NCBI GenBank assembly: GCA_936924635.1
Contig: CAKZHP010000077.1
Location: 1-27,654 of the forward strand
Direction of reading: 5' to 3'
DNA: 27,654 nucleotides
From: an uncultured Propionibacteriaceae bacterium
Lineage (GTDB): Bacteria > Actinomycetota > Actinomycetes > Propionibacteriales > Propionibacteriaceae
Made by a program: the position numbers and the translations under genes. The notes beneath the pieces are model-generated. The model was not told the DNA's origin. It was given only the letters and a program-made list of their open reading frames with translations, and made no database searches. Below, one piece after another: positions 1 to 8,309 of the stretch; the stretch's first letter is position 1; each line of letters starts with the position of its first letter.

Positions 1-98
1 GGACCGCCGCGGCTGAGGTCCGCGGCGACTGACGCAGGCCGCACCGCGCGCGCACCGACGCCTGCGGCGTTCCCGCGGCGGGCCGTCAAGCCTGGGCC

Positions 99-104
99 TA
101 GGCT
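99..104 (+). promoter_or_regulatory. -10 hexamer TAGGCT, predicted leaderless promoter
   Basis: TAGGCT fits TAnnnT and ends 7 nt before the ATG at 112. No Shine-Dalgarno lies between, so transcription would begin at or next to the start codon. No convincing -35 box is visible. Confidence 0.45.
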
Positions 105-111
105 CGCCCCC

Positions 112-876
112 ATGACAGCCGAGGCAGGCCCGTACCGGCCGCGGGCAGCGCCGCCCGGCCTGGCCGACCTGATCGTCTGCCGGTGGGACGCGACGATGAG
201 CGGCCTGATCTCGATGGTCCCCGACGGCTGCGTCGAGGTGATGTGGCTGGAGGGGCGCGGTCTGGTCGTCTGCGGCCCGGAGACGCAGGCATGGTCGGCG
301 GAGCATGCCCGGCCGGTGCAGGCGTCCGGGGTCCGGCTGAGGCCGGGGGTGGGACGGCAGGTGCTGGGCCTGCCCGTCGGCGAGCTGCGCGACCAGCGTG
401 TCGCGCTGGTGGACCTCCTGCCCAGGGACGTCACCGAGCGCACCGAGGAGCACCTGCTCGGCGCTGACCCCGATCTTCGCTCGGACGCCCTGGTGACGCT
501 CGTCCGCGACCTCAGCGACGGCAGCCGTCCCGGGCCGGGGCTCCCGCGCCTGACCCGGGCCATCGAGAGTGCTGACGGCATGTCGGCCCTCGCGGACGAG
601 GTCGGCTTCAGCACCCGGCAGCTGCACCGGCGCAGCCTGGACCTCTTTGGTTACGGGCCCGCCACGCTGCGCCGCATCTTGCGGGTGCAGCGCTTCCTGG
701 CCCTGCACCGCCGGGCGCCTGCGGAGTCGATGGCCCGGCTGGCAGCGGCCGCGCGCTACTACGACCAGCCGCACCTCGTCCGAGACGTGCGGGAGCTCAC
801 GGGCCTCACACCCACCGAGCTGCTCGCCTCCGACAGCGCCTCCTGGCACGGTGAGGGCGAGGTCGTGGAGGTCTGA
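112..876 (+). CDS. AraC-family transcriptional regulator
   Basis: Predicted DNA-binding regulator of 254 aa. The N-terminal half (about residues 7-105, with VPDGCVEVMW at 36-45) resembles the DUF6597-type sensor domain of many actinobacterial AraC proteins. The C-terminal part carries two helix-turn-helix units, at about 156-176 (MSALADEVGFSTRQLHRR) and 206-232, ending in the AraC-like signature YYDQPHLVRD and LTGLTPTELL. The ATG at 112 has no Shine-Dalgarno but sits 7 nt after a TAGGCT hexamer, which supports a leaderless mRNA. A VOC protein gene follows 60 nt downstream on the same strand with its own promoter candidate; AraC/VOC pairs are common, so the VOC gene may be its target. The effector cannot be told from sequence. 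Confidence 0.85.
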   Translation: MTAEAGPYRPRAAPPGLADLIVCRWDATMSGLISMVPDGCVEVMWLEGRGLVVCGPETQAWSAEHARPVQASGVRLRPGVGRQVLGLPVGELRDQRVALVDLLPRDVTERTEEHLLGADPDLRSDALVTLVRDLSDGSRPGPGLPRLTRAIESADGMSALADEVGFSTRQLHRRSLDLFGYGPATLRRILRVQRFLALHRRAPAESMARLAAAARYYDQPHLVRDVRELTGLTPTELLASDSASWHGEGEVVEV

Positions 877-924
877 GTCGGCGAGAACGTCCGATCCGTA
901 CAAGCCGACGCGAGCCCGAACCCG

Positions 925-930
925 TACGGT
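925..930 (+). promoter_or_regulatory. -10 hexamer TACGGT, predicted leaderless promoter
   Basis: TACGGT ends 6 nt before the ATG at 937, with no ribosome-binding site between. It suggests the VOC gene is transcribed separately from the AraC gene upstream. No clear -35 box. Confidence 0.45.
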
Positions 931-936
931 CGTGCC

Positions 937-1311
937 ATGACTGACAACGCATCTGCCTCTCTGGCCATGGTGACCATCGACTGCGATGACGTGAAGGCGG
1001 AGTCTGCCTTCTGGAAGGATCTGCTCGGCGGTGAGACGACCGAGCATGGCGAGGACTACGTCATGCTCAAGACCGAGAGCACGACGCTCGGCTTCGGCAG
1101 GGTCGACGGTTACGCGCGGCCGAGCTGGCCCGACGACGGCCACAAGCAGTTCCACCTCGACCTCTCGGTGACCGACCTGGAGGCCGCCGCGGCCCACGCC
1201 GAGGAGCTCGGCGCCACCCGTGCCGATCCCCAGCCCGAGGGCGCCGAGGGCAAGTGGATCGTGCTGCTCGACCCGGCCGGCCACCCGTTCTGCGTGGCGA
1301 TCTGGGGCTGA
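937..1311 (+). CDS. VOC-superfamily (glyoxalase/bleomycin-resistance fold) protein
   Basis: A 124-aa protein with the paired beta-alpha-beta-beta-beta layout of the vicinal oxygen chelate fold, of the Glyoxalase_6 kind. The first half begins MVTIDCDDVKAESAFWKDLLGG; the second has QFHLDLSVTDLEAAAAHAEELGA and ends LLDPAGHPFCVAIWG, the usual DPxGHPF closing motif. Family members include lyases, dioxygenases and binding/resistance proteins; the substrate here is unknown. Length is normal for a stand-alone VOC protein. The start is supported by a TACGGT hexamer 6 nt upstream. It follows an AraC regulator and is closed by a strong hairpin at 1330-1369 ahead of the convergent transglutaminase operon. 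Confidence 0.85.
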   Translation: MTDNASASLAMVTIDCDDVKAESAFWKDLLGGETTEHGEDYVMLKTESTTLGFGRVDGYARPSWPDDGHKQFHLDLSVTDLEAAAAHAEELGATRADPQPEGAEGKWIVLLDPAGHPFCVAIWG

Positions 1312-1329
1312 GGCCCGCCCACCAAGCAC

Positions 1330-1369
1330 GGGCGCGTACGCATCGGCAGCTGTCGGTGCGTGCGCGCTC
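1330..1369 (+). terminator. Long hairpin terminator between convergent genes
   Basis: The core 1332-1367 is an 18-bp stem centred on CAGCTG: 15 Watson-Crick and 3 G.U pairs on the + strand RNA. It extends by a G.U and a G-C pair to 1330/1369. The three G.U pairs become A.C mismatches in the opposite transcript, so the structure favours the + strand (VOC) message. There is no T-tract, as is common in high-GC actinobacteria. It lies 18 nt after the VOC stop codon. Confidence 0.7.
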
Positions 1370-1400
1370 TGTCGCTCCCACGTACGGCCCTGGGCCGCTG

Positions 1401-2297
1401 TCAGGCGTCGAGGCGGGTCACGTCGACGGCGACGCTCAGCGTGCTGGAGCCGCCGTCGGTGAAGATCACGCCCTTCAGCGGAGAGACGTCGCGGAAGTCG
1501 CGACCCCAGGCGGTGACGATGTAGCGAGAGTCGGCCAGGTGGTCGTTGGTGGGGTCGAGGTCGACCCATCCGATGGGTGTCAGCACGCTGACCCAGGCGT
1601 GGGTGGCGTCGCTGCCGGCGAGCTTCTGCTTGCCGGGCGGGGGAGCGGTCTCGATGTACCCGCTCACGTAGCGCGCCGGCAGCCCCGCGGCGCGGAAGCA
1701 CGCCACGGCGAGGTGCGCGAAGTCCTGGCACACCCCGGCCCGTGCCGCGAGCAGCTCCGGCAGGGTGGTGGAGGTGGTGGTCACGCCCTTGGCGTACCGG
1801 AAGCCCGTGTAGATCTCGTGGAACACGGCGTGGATCGCCTGCCCCACCGACCGCTCCGGCCAGACCAGGGTGCGGGCGAAGTCGCGTACGGGCCCGGACA
1901 GCTCGACCAGCTCCGACGGCAAGGTGTAGAGGCCGACCTCGACCGCGTCGAACCTCTCCTTCACCTCATCGGCCGCACCCTCGACGGTCCACTCGTCCAG
2001 CTCGTCGAGGTCGACCCGCGGCCAGTCCACGTCGATCACCGAGGTCTTGGTCACCTCCAGCCGCGTGTGGTCGGTGTGGATCTCGAGGTAGCTGCTGTGG
2101 TTGCCGAGCACGTCGACGTGCTCGTCGTGCACCTGGGGCTCCGGGTCGATGCGCAGCTGGTGCTCCGCGACGGTCTGCGTCACCGTCGCCCGTGGCCGCA
2201 GGCAGCCTCGGCCGAAGGAGGAGGTGACCGGCTTCTCGTACGTGTAGACCGTGGAGTGGCGCACCTCGTACCGACGCGGCGTGAAGTTGTCGGTCAT
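1401..2297 (-). CDS. Transglutaminase-like cysteine protease/amidase (COG1305 type)
   Basis: A 298-aa protein and last gene of the three-gene minus-strand operon. The N-terminal part (about 8-100, RRYEVRHSTVYTYEKPV) is the beta-rich bacterial transglutaminase N-domain. The catalytic core has Cys190 (ARAGVCQDFAHL), His233 (DATHAWV) and Asp248 (VDLDPTND), the full Cys-His-Asp triad. Family members cleave or form amide bonds, and in this gene context a peptidase/isopeptidase role is usually predicted. The ATG at 2297 overlaps the stop of the ATP-grasp gene by 4 nt (ATGA), implying translational coupling; in-frame upstream extension would lie wholly inside that gene. No signal peptide is seen, so it is probably cytoplasmic. 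Substrate unknown. Confidence 0.9.
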   Translation of the reverse strand: MTDNFTPRRYEVRHSTVYTYEKPVTSSFGRGCLRPRATVTQTVAEHQLRIDPEPQVHDEHVDVLGNHSSYLEIHTDHTRLEVTKTSVIDVDWPRVDLDELDEWTVEGAADEVKERFDAVEVGLYTLPSELVELSGPVRDFARTLVWPERSVGQAIHAVFHEIYTGFRYAKGVTTTSTTLPELLAARAGVCQDFAHLAVACFRAAGLPARYVSGYIETAPPPGKQKLAGSDATHAWVSVLTPIGWVDLDPTNDHLADSRYIVTAWGRDFRDVSPLKGVIFTDGGSSTLSVAVDVTRLDA

Positions 2298-4813
2298 GAG
2301 AGCTCCGGCACCAGGAAGCTGCGGCTGGCCTGCTGGGGGTCGAAGTACGCATGCTCGATGCGGTCGGCCAGCGCCCTCAGCCTCTGCTCGACCTCGTCGA
2401 GCAGAGTCGCAAGGCCGCCGCGGTCGCCCAGCACGGCCTCCTCGGCGTCGATCGCTGCCACCGTGTCGATGATCGCGCTCACCTCGTTCTGGATCATGGC
2501 GTCGGGCACCAGCACCAGGTCCTCGGCCAGCCGCTGCAGCGAGAAGAACACCGACCGCGGGTTCGTGGGGTCCGTGAGCAGCAGGTGCACGGCGGCGCCC
2601 ACCGGGATCTCGGAGCCCTGGCCTGCGGCGAGCCGTCGTCTGTACGTGATGATGCTGTCCCCGACCCGCAGCACCGCCTCGGTGACCAGCGCCTCGGTGT
2701 TGGGCGGCCGCACGGTGGCCAGTGCCGTGCGCACCAGCCGGCACGTCATCTGGGCCCGCTCGATCCGGCGCCCGGCGTCCTGGAACGCGTAGATCTCGTC
2801 GCGGATCACGCTCTCGGCATCGATCCCCGCCAGCGCCTGCCCGTGCTCGACGACACGGCTGGCGACCTCCTGCACCCGCAGCTGACTGCCCTGCTCGCTG
2901 GCCGAGGAGAGCGTCCAGCCGAGCCGGGTGAGTACGCCGAAGGTGTCGGTGGCCAGCACCTCCCGCACCTCGTGCGCGCACCCGGTCATCCGGGCGGCGC
3001 TGTGGGCGACCGTGCCGGGGTTGCGCGCGTCGACCATCGAGGACCGCAGCAGCGGCAACGGGTCGGCGAGCCGTCGCTCAGCGTCCGGGCCGGTGAAGCC
3101 GGGCACCACGGTGCTCACCTGGGTGAGCGCCTCCAGCATGGTCTCCATGGCGGTGTGGCCTGGCGTGTCACTCCGCGAGAGGTTGTCCTCCACGAGGTTG
3201 TCGACGACCATCAGCAGCCGTGCCGTGGTCTGGGTGCGCTCGGAGTAGCGCCCCGTCCAGAACAGGTTGCCCGCCCCGCGCGGCGTGAGCCCGGGCAGGT
3301 TGCCGGTCCGGCGGGCGCGCCCGGGGGTCTGCGACAGCACCGCGTACGGCGCCGGGGAGTCCTCGGCCTCGACGACCCACACGTCCTTCGAGACAGCGCC
3401 CGAGCGGTTGGTCACCGTGATGGTGTCGGGGTCGGTCGCGATCCGGGCCAGCCCGCCCGGCAGGAACCGGTAGTCCCCGCCGACCGAGACACCGAACGTC
3501 CGCAGCACCACAGGCCGCGGCTCCAGGCCCTGGTCGGTCGTCAACGGGGCCGTGGAGGGCGGCGCCGCCTCCTGCGCCACCCAGGCCCACGGGGTCGCGG
3601 TGATCGTGGCGAGGAGGGTCTCGCGGGCCGCCGCGTCCAGCCGTCCCGGGCGTACGGTCGCCGTGCCCGGAGCATGGGCGGTCGGGTGGATCACCAGGTC
3701 CGTGAGGTGCTCCCGCACGTGGGCCAGGCTGCGCTCGTCACCGCACCACCAGGTCTGCGGGCTCGTCAGCAGCAGGTCCTCGCCCAGCAACGTGCGGCAC
3801 ACCGCGGGAAGGAACGGGAACAGCCCGGGGTTCTCGACCAGGCCTGCACCGAACGGGTTCACCACGCCCAGCACGCCGCGGCGCGCGGCGGCGACCATGC
3901 CGGGCACACCCAGCCGCGACTCGGCGCGCAGGTCGAGCGAGTCGCACCACGCCGCGTCCACCCGGCGCTGCACCACGTCGACCTGGTGCCGGCGGCCGGT
4001 GGTGCGCAGCCAGAGCCGGCCGTCGTCGAGCACCAGGTCGTCGGACTGCGCCAGCGGGTGGCCCAGCATCGTGGCCAGCAGCGCCTGGTCGTACGCGGTC
4101 TCGCTGCCCGGGCCGGGCGTCAGCAGCACCACCTGCGGCAGGTCGTCGGTCGGGGGCGCGGACTCCAGCAGCGACTGGCGCATGAAGTCGAAGAACGGTC
4201 GGAGCCGGCGCAGCGGGATGTCGCGGTAGAGCTGGCCGAGCACCCGGGCCACGATGCGGCGGTTGGCCATGGCGTACCCCGCCCCCGAGGGCGCCTGGGT
4301 GCGGTCGGAGAGAACGGTCCAGGACCCGTCTGCCGCACGCGCCAGGTCGGTGGCCAGCATGGGCAGCTGTCGCGGCCCCGGCAGGCGGATGCCTGTGGTG
4401 ATGGGCCGGAACTCGGCGTGCCCCACCACCACCTGCGCGGGCACGATCCGCTCGTGGAGCACCCGCTGCTCGGTGGAGAGGTCGGTGAGCAGGGCGTCCA
4501 GCAGCCGGGCGCGCTGGTCGATCCCGCGCTCCAGCTCGGCCCACTCCTCGGCGCCGATCAGCAGCGGGAGCGGGTCGACGTGCCACGGCCCGGCCTGCCC
4601 GTCGGGCCCGGTGCCGTACGTGACGCCGTCGTCGGCCACCAGCCGCGCCACGTCGCGGCGGTGCCGGTGCAGTGACTGCGGCGTCAGGGTGTCGATGGCG
4701 GAGGTCAGTGCCGTCTCCGCCCCTTGGCCGCGCAGGCGCAGCAGCTCGTCGTTGGCGCCCGCCAGGGCCGCGTAGGCGCTCAGGGTGCCCTCGCGCAGCA
4801 CCGCCGTCGTCAT
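2294..4813 (-). CDS. Circularly permuted ATP-grasp protein fused to alpha-E domain
   Basis: An 839-aa fusion. Residues about 1-490 form a circularly permuted type 2 ATP-grasp ligase (COG2308/DUF404-407 group), with family stretches GYAMANRRIVARVL, VDVVQRRVDAAWCDSL, RLGVPGMVAAARRGVLG and NPFGAGLVENPGLFPFLP. Residues about 507-835 form the helical alpha-E domain (DUF403, COG2307), opening with GAGNLFWTGRYSERTQTTAR. In many bacteria these are two adjacent genes; here they are one. The ATP-grasp half is expected to make an amide bond by activating a carboxylate with ATP. The alpha-E half has no known activity. The ATG at 4813 overlaps the upstream gene's stop (ATGA) and its own stop overlaps the downstream start. 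Substrates are unknown. Confidence 0.92.
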   Translation of the reverse strand: MTTAVLREGTLSAYAALAGANDELLRLRGQGAETALTSAIDTLTPQSLHRHRRDVARLVADDGVTYGTGPDGQAGPWHVDPLPLLIGAEEWAELERGIDQRARLLDALLTDLSTEQRVLHERIVPAQVVVGHAEFRPITTGIRLPGPRQLPMLATDLARAADGSWTVLSDRTQAPSGAGYAMANRRIVARVLGQLYRDIPLRRLRPFFDFMRQSLLESAPPTDDLPQVVLLTPGPGSETAYDQALLATMLGHPLAQSDDLVLDDGRLWLRTTGRRHQVDVVQRRVDAAWCDSLDLRAESRLGVPGMVAAARRGVLGVVNPFGAGLVENPGLFPFLPAVCRTLLGEDLLLTSPQTWWCGDERSLAHVREHLTDLVIHPTAHAPGTATVRPGRLDAAARETLLATITATPWAWVAQEAAPPSTAPLTTDQGLEPRPVVLRTFGVSVGGDYRFLPGGLARIATDPDTITVTNRSGAVSKDVWVVEAEDSPAPYAVLSQTPGRARRTGNLPGLTPRGAGNLFWTGRYSERTQTTARLLMVVDNLVEDNLSRSDTPGHTAMETMLEALTQVSTVVPGFTGPDAERRLADPLPLLRSSMVDARNPGTVAHSAARMTGCAHEVREVLATDTFGVLTRLGWTLSSASEQGSQLRVQEVASRVVEHGQALAGIDAESVIRDEIYAFQDAGRRIERAQMTCRLVRTALATVRPPNTEALVTEAVLRVGDSIITYRRRLAAGQGSEIPVGAAVHLLLTDPTNPRSVFFSLQRLAEDLVLVPDAMIQNEVSAIIDTVAAIDAEEAVLGDRGGLATLLDEVEQRLRALADRIEHAYFDPQQASRSFLVPELS

Positions 4814-7800
4814 GCGCTGCCCCGACTGTGGCGACGCAGGTCGAGCGTGACTGGGAAGTCGCTCGGGTGCAGCCCCAGCGCCGACGCCGGGGCCAGCCAC
4901 GCCGAGGTATCGACCCGCCCGGTGGTCTGGTTCGGCTCGAACCGGCTGCTGCGGCGCGACTCGGCCTCGGCCGCGTTCACGGGGTACGTGTCGTAGGACC
5001 GGCCGCCCTGGTGCACGACGTGGTAGGTGAACCCGCCCAGCGACATGCGGCTCGCGGTGTCGACGAGGTCGAAGCGCAGCGGGGAGTGCACCCCGATCGT
5101 GGGGTGCAGAGCCGACGGCGGCGACCAAGCCTTGAACCGCACCCCGGCCACGCGGGCGCCGGGGGTGCCGTCGCCGCCGATGCCGGAGCCGGTGGTGGCG
5201 GTCTGCACCAGCGGCAGCGGGACCCCGTTGCAGGTGACGACGTGGCGGCCCTCGACGAGCCCGGTCGCGGCCACCTGCACCCGCTCGACCGAGGAGTCCA
5301 CGTAGCGGCTGGTGCCCGTCTGCGTGACCTGCTCGCCGAGCACGTGCCAGGGCTCCACCGCCTGGCGCAGCTCGAGGTGCACGCCGGCCACGTCGACCTC
5401 GCCCAGGCGCGGGAAGCGGAACTCCGCGAAGGGCTCCAGCCACCGCTCGTCGAACGTCGGGGCAGCCGGGTCGTCGCGGGTGAGGAAGGCGTTCAGGTCG
5501 GCCACTACGGAGCGCACGTCGGCCAGGGCGAACGCCGGCAGCAGGAAGCGGTCGTGCAGGCGGGTACCCCAGCGGGTCAGGTCACCCGTGTACGGGTCGG
5601 CCCAGAACCTCGCCACCAGCCCGCGCACCAGCGACGCCTGCATCAGCGCCATCCGTGCGTGCGGCGGCATCTCGAAGCCGCGCATCTCCAGCAGCCCGAG
5701 CCGACCGCCACGCCGGTCGGGGCTGTAGAGCTTGTCGATGCACATCTCGGCGCGGTGCGTGTTGCCGGTGATGTCGGTGAGCAGGTTGCGCAGCAGCCGG
5801 TCGGTGAGCCACGGCTGCGTACGGCGCTGGCGCTCCTGCCGCTCGTCCGGGTCCTCGTCGGTGCGGTGGTCCTCGCGCACCACGGCGGCCACGTCGTGGT
5901 CGATCTCCGGGTCGGCGGTCATCCGGGCCAGCTCGTCGAAGGCGGTCTCCAGCTCGTACAGGGTCTCGTGCCGCCCCTCGTCGACCCGGGGTGCCTGGCT
6001 GGTGGGGCCGATGAAGCGGCCGGTGAAGACGTACGACAGCCCGGGGTGGTGCTGCCAGTAGGTGATGATCGAGCGCAGCAGGTCGGGCCGCCGCAGCAAG
6101 GGGGAGTCGGCCGGGGACGGGCCGCCGAGGGTGATGTGGTTGCCGCCGCCGGTGCCCGTGTGGGTGCCGTCGAGGTCGAACTTCTCGGTGCTGAGGCCGA
6201 CCTGCCGGGCGTCGTCGTAGAGGCTGGTGGTGAGCGCCGACAGGTGCGCCCAGGAGGCGGTCGGCTGCAGGTTGACCTCGATCACGCCGGGGTCGGGGGT
6301 GACGCTGAGGCTGCTGACCCGGTCGTCGTTCGCCAGCGGGTAGCCCTCTAGCACCACGGGCTGCCCGGTGTCGGCCGCGGCGGCCTCGACGGCGGCGAGC
6401 AGCCGCAGGCCTTCCTCCAGCCGGTCGAGCGGGGGCAGGAACACGAACACGCGGCCGTCACGCACCTCGACGGCCAGCGCGGTGCGCGGCGACTCGGTGA
6501 CCGGCAGCACCCGGGCCGGTGCGGGGGCCTGTCCCGAGGGGGCCTCGCCCAGGGCGGGCCGGTCGCCCGCATCCGTACGCGGGATGTCTGGCCCCTCGCC
6601 CCACGCGATCGAGGAGAGCGGGAGGCGCAGGCCCATGGGGGAGGTGCCGGGTGTGAGGAAGAGGGCGCGGCGCCGCGGGGTCCAGCGGGTGGTGGCCCAG
6701 CGCTCCGGGTCGTCGGGGTCGACGAACAGCGGCACCACGTAGCCCACCGGGTCGCCCACGGTGGCCTCCGCGTCGGCGGCATCAGTCACCGCGGCAAGGT
6801 CGGCTCCCTCGGGGTCGTCGGGGCGGGGGCCCACGGGCTGCTGGGCCAGGAACAGGGCGCGGGCCAGCACGTCCTCGTACGCGGGGAGCACCACGTCGCC
6901 GGGCACGCCCAGGTGGCGTACCAGGGCGTCGACCAGCGCCCGGGCGTCGGGCCGGGAGCCCTCGACCGGCGGCGTCCAGGGGTCGGCGAGCAGGTCCTGG
7001 CGCTGCCAGAGCGGCTGCCCGTCGACCCGCCAGGAGAGCTGCATCTGCCAGCGGGGGAGGTCCTCGCCCGGGTACCACTTGCCCTGGCCGTGGTGGGTGA
7101 CGCCGTTCGCGGCCCAGCGCGTACGCAGCCTGTCGGCCAGCGCGACCGCCAGCCGCCGCTTCTCGGGACCGTCGGCTGCCGACTCCCACTCTGGCGCCGA
7201 GGTGTCGCCGGCGGTGACGAACGTCGGCTCGCCGCCCATCGTCAGCCGTACATCCCCTGCCTCCAGCAGCCCGTCCACGTGCGCGCCGAGCCGGTCGATG
7301 GCGGCCCACTGCTCGTCGGTATAGGGCTTGGTGACCCGGGCGTCCTCGTGCACGCGGGTGACGGTGTTCTCGAAGGAGAACTGCACGCCCACCACGTCGG
7401 TCGCACCCGTGATGGGTGCCGCGCTGGACGGCTCGGGTGTGCACGACAGCGGGATGTGGCCCTCGCCGGCGAGCAGGCCGGAGGTGGCGTCGAGGCCGAT
7501 CCAGCCCGCGCCTGGCACGTACACCTCCGCCCACGCGTGCAGGTCGGTGAAGTCGGCGGTGGGCCCGGCGGGCCCGTCGACGGGGGTGAGGTCCGGCGCC
7601 AGCTGCACCAGGTAGCCCGAGACGAACCGCGCTGCTAGGCCGAACCGCCGCAGCACCGAGACCAGCAGCCACGCCGAGTCACGGCAGGAGCCGATGCCCT
7701 TGCCGAGGGTCTCGCCGGGCTCCTGGACGCCCACCTCCATCCGCACCGTGTAGGCCACGTCGCGGTACACCGCCTGGTTCACCGCGACCAGGAAGTCGAC

Positions 7801-8259
7801 CATCCGGGTGCCGCCGTCGGTCACGCCCAGCGGCTCGACTGCCCGCTCGATCCAGGCGTCCACCGCGTCGGTCCCCTCCCGCCCCGCGAAGGCCGGCACC
7901 CGGTACAGGTAAGGCTGCAGGTCGCGCCTCAGCCCCTCGGGGTAGTCGAAGGGGAACGTCTGCGCGTAGTCCTCGACGAAGAAGTCGAACGGGTTGATGA
8001 CGGTCATGTCGGCGACCAGGTCGACGGTCACCGAGACATGGTCCGCGGGCTCGTTGAAGACGATCCGCGCCAGCCAGTTGCCGAACGGGTCCTGCTGCCA
8101 GTTCAAGAAGTGGTTCGACGGGGAGACCGTCAGCGTGTACGCCTCGATGGGCGTGCGCGAGTGCGGCGCCGGTCGCAGCCGGATCGTGTGCGGGTAGACC
8201 GTGACGGCATGGTCGAACGTGTACGTCGTCGCGTGGTGCAGGCCTACCCGGATGGTCAT
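4810..8259 (-). CDS. Large transglutaminase-like protein with DUF2126 domain
   Basis: An 1149-aa first gene of the operon (COG4196 type). Residues about 1-275 are a transglutaminase unit: N-domain TIRVGLHHATTYTF, then Cys192 (GIGSCRDSAWLL), His241 (DLHAWAEV) and Asp257 (GLDATSG). The rest is DUF2126, with LTMGGEPTFV, GQGKWYPGE, VTPDPGVIEVNL (around 650-665), GTGGGNH (around 700), FIGPTSQAPRVDE and LYSPDRRGGRLGLLEMRGFEMPP. Published comparative analysis linked this region to a circularly permuted glutamine-synthetase-like ligase. The ATG at 8259 is chosen over a GTG 9 nt upstream because the family begins MxIRV and a TACGGT hexamer ends 7 nt before it. No Shine-Dalgarno is visible. A linker near residues 555-590 is rich in Pro, Ala and Gly. 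Substrate unknown. Confidence 0.92.
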   Translation of the reverse strand: MTIRVGLHHATTYTFDHAVTVYPHTIRLRPAPHSRTPIEAYTLTVSPSNHFLNWQQDPFGNWLARIVFNEPADHVSVTVDLVADMTVINPFDFFVEDYAQTFPFDYPEGLRRDLQPYLYRVPAFAGREGTDAVDAWIERAVEPLGVTDGGTRMVDFLVAVNQAVYRDVAYTVRMEVGVQEPGETLGKGIGSCRDSAWLLVSVLRRFGLAARFVSGYLVQLAPDLTPVDGPAGPTADFTDLHAWAEVYVPGAGWIGLDATSGLLAGEGHIPLSCTPEPSSAAPITGATDVVGVQFSFENTVTRVHEDARVTKPYTDEQWAAIDRLGAHVDGLLEAGDVRLTMGGEPTFVTAGDTSAPEWESAADGPEKRRLAVALADRLRTRWAANGVTHHGQGKWYPGEDLPRWQMQLSWRVDGQPLWQRQDLLADPWTPPVEGSRPDARALVDALVRHLGVPGDVVLPAYEDVLARALFLAQQPVGPRPDDPEGADLAAVTDAADAEATVGDPVGYVVPLFVDPDDPERWATTRWTPRRRALFLTPGTSPMGLRLPLSSIAWGEGPDIPRTDAGDRPALGEAPSGQAPAPARVLPVTESPRTALAVEVRDGRVFVFLPPLDRLEEGLRLLAAVEAAAADTGQPVVLEGYPLANDDRVSSLSVTPDPGVIEVNLQPTASWAHLSALTTSLYDDARQVGLSTEKFDLDGTHTGTGGGNHITLGGPSPADSPLLRRPDLLRSIITYWQHHPGLSYVFTGRFIGPTSQAPRVDEGRHETLYELETAFDELARMTADPEIDHDVAAVVREDHRTDEDPDERQERQRRTQPWLTDRLLRNLLTDITGNTHRAEMCIDKLYSPDRRGGRLGLLEMRGFEMPPHARMALMQASLVRGLVARFWADPYTGDLTRWGTRLHDRFLLPAFALADVRSVVADLNAFLTRDDPAAPTFDERWLEPFAEFRFPRLGEVDVAGVHLELRQAVEPWHVLGEQVTQTGTSRYVDSSVERVQVAATGLVEGRHVVTCNGVPLPLVQTATTGSGIGGDGTPGARVAGVRFKAWSPPSALHPTIGVHSPLRFDLVDTASRMSLGGFTYHVVHQGGRSYDTYPVNAAEAESRRSSRFEPNQTTGRVDTSAWLAPASALGLHPSDFPVTLDLRRHSRGSA

Positions 8260-8266
8260 GTGCGAC

Positions 8267-8272
8267 ACCGTA
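8267..8272 (-). promoter_or_regulatory. -10 hexamer TACGGT for the transglutaminase/ATP-grasp operon
   Basis: On the minus strand TACGGT ends 7 nt before the ATG at 8259, again without a ribosome-binding site. It is the only promoter candidate found for the three overlapping genes. Confidence 0.45.
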
Positions 8273-8309
8273 ACCAGTCGCTGTGACAGTCGCGTGACGA
8301 CGGGCCGAG

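Noticed and set aside
1..98. Short inverted repeats in the first 98 nt (CGCAGGC / GCCTGCG)
   Set aside because: The 7-bp arms and long spacer are weak, and the upstream gene is outside the window.
4814..5443. Upstream extension of the ATP-grasp gene to a 1049-codon frame
   Set aside because: The added 210 residues are Arg/Ala/Gly-rich and lie wholly inside the DUF2126 gene; the ATGA overlap at 4810-4813 marks the natural start.
2351..6351. Very long + strand frames (774 and 559 codons) opposite the transglutaminase operon
   Set aside because: They are antisense shadows in GC-rich DNA: no domain motifs, Arg/Gly/His-rich composition and no ribosome-binding site, while the minus strand has full family motifs.
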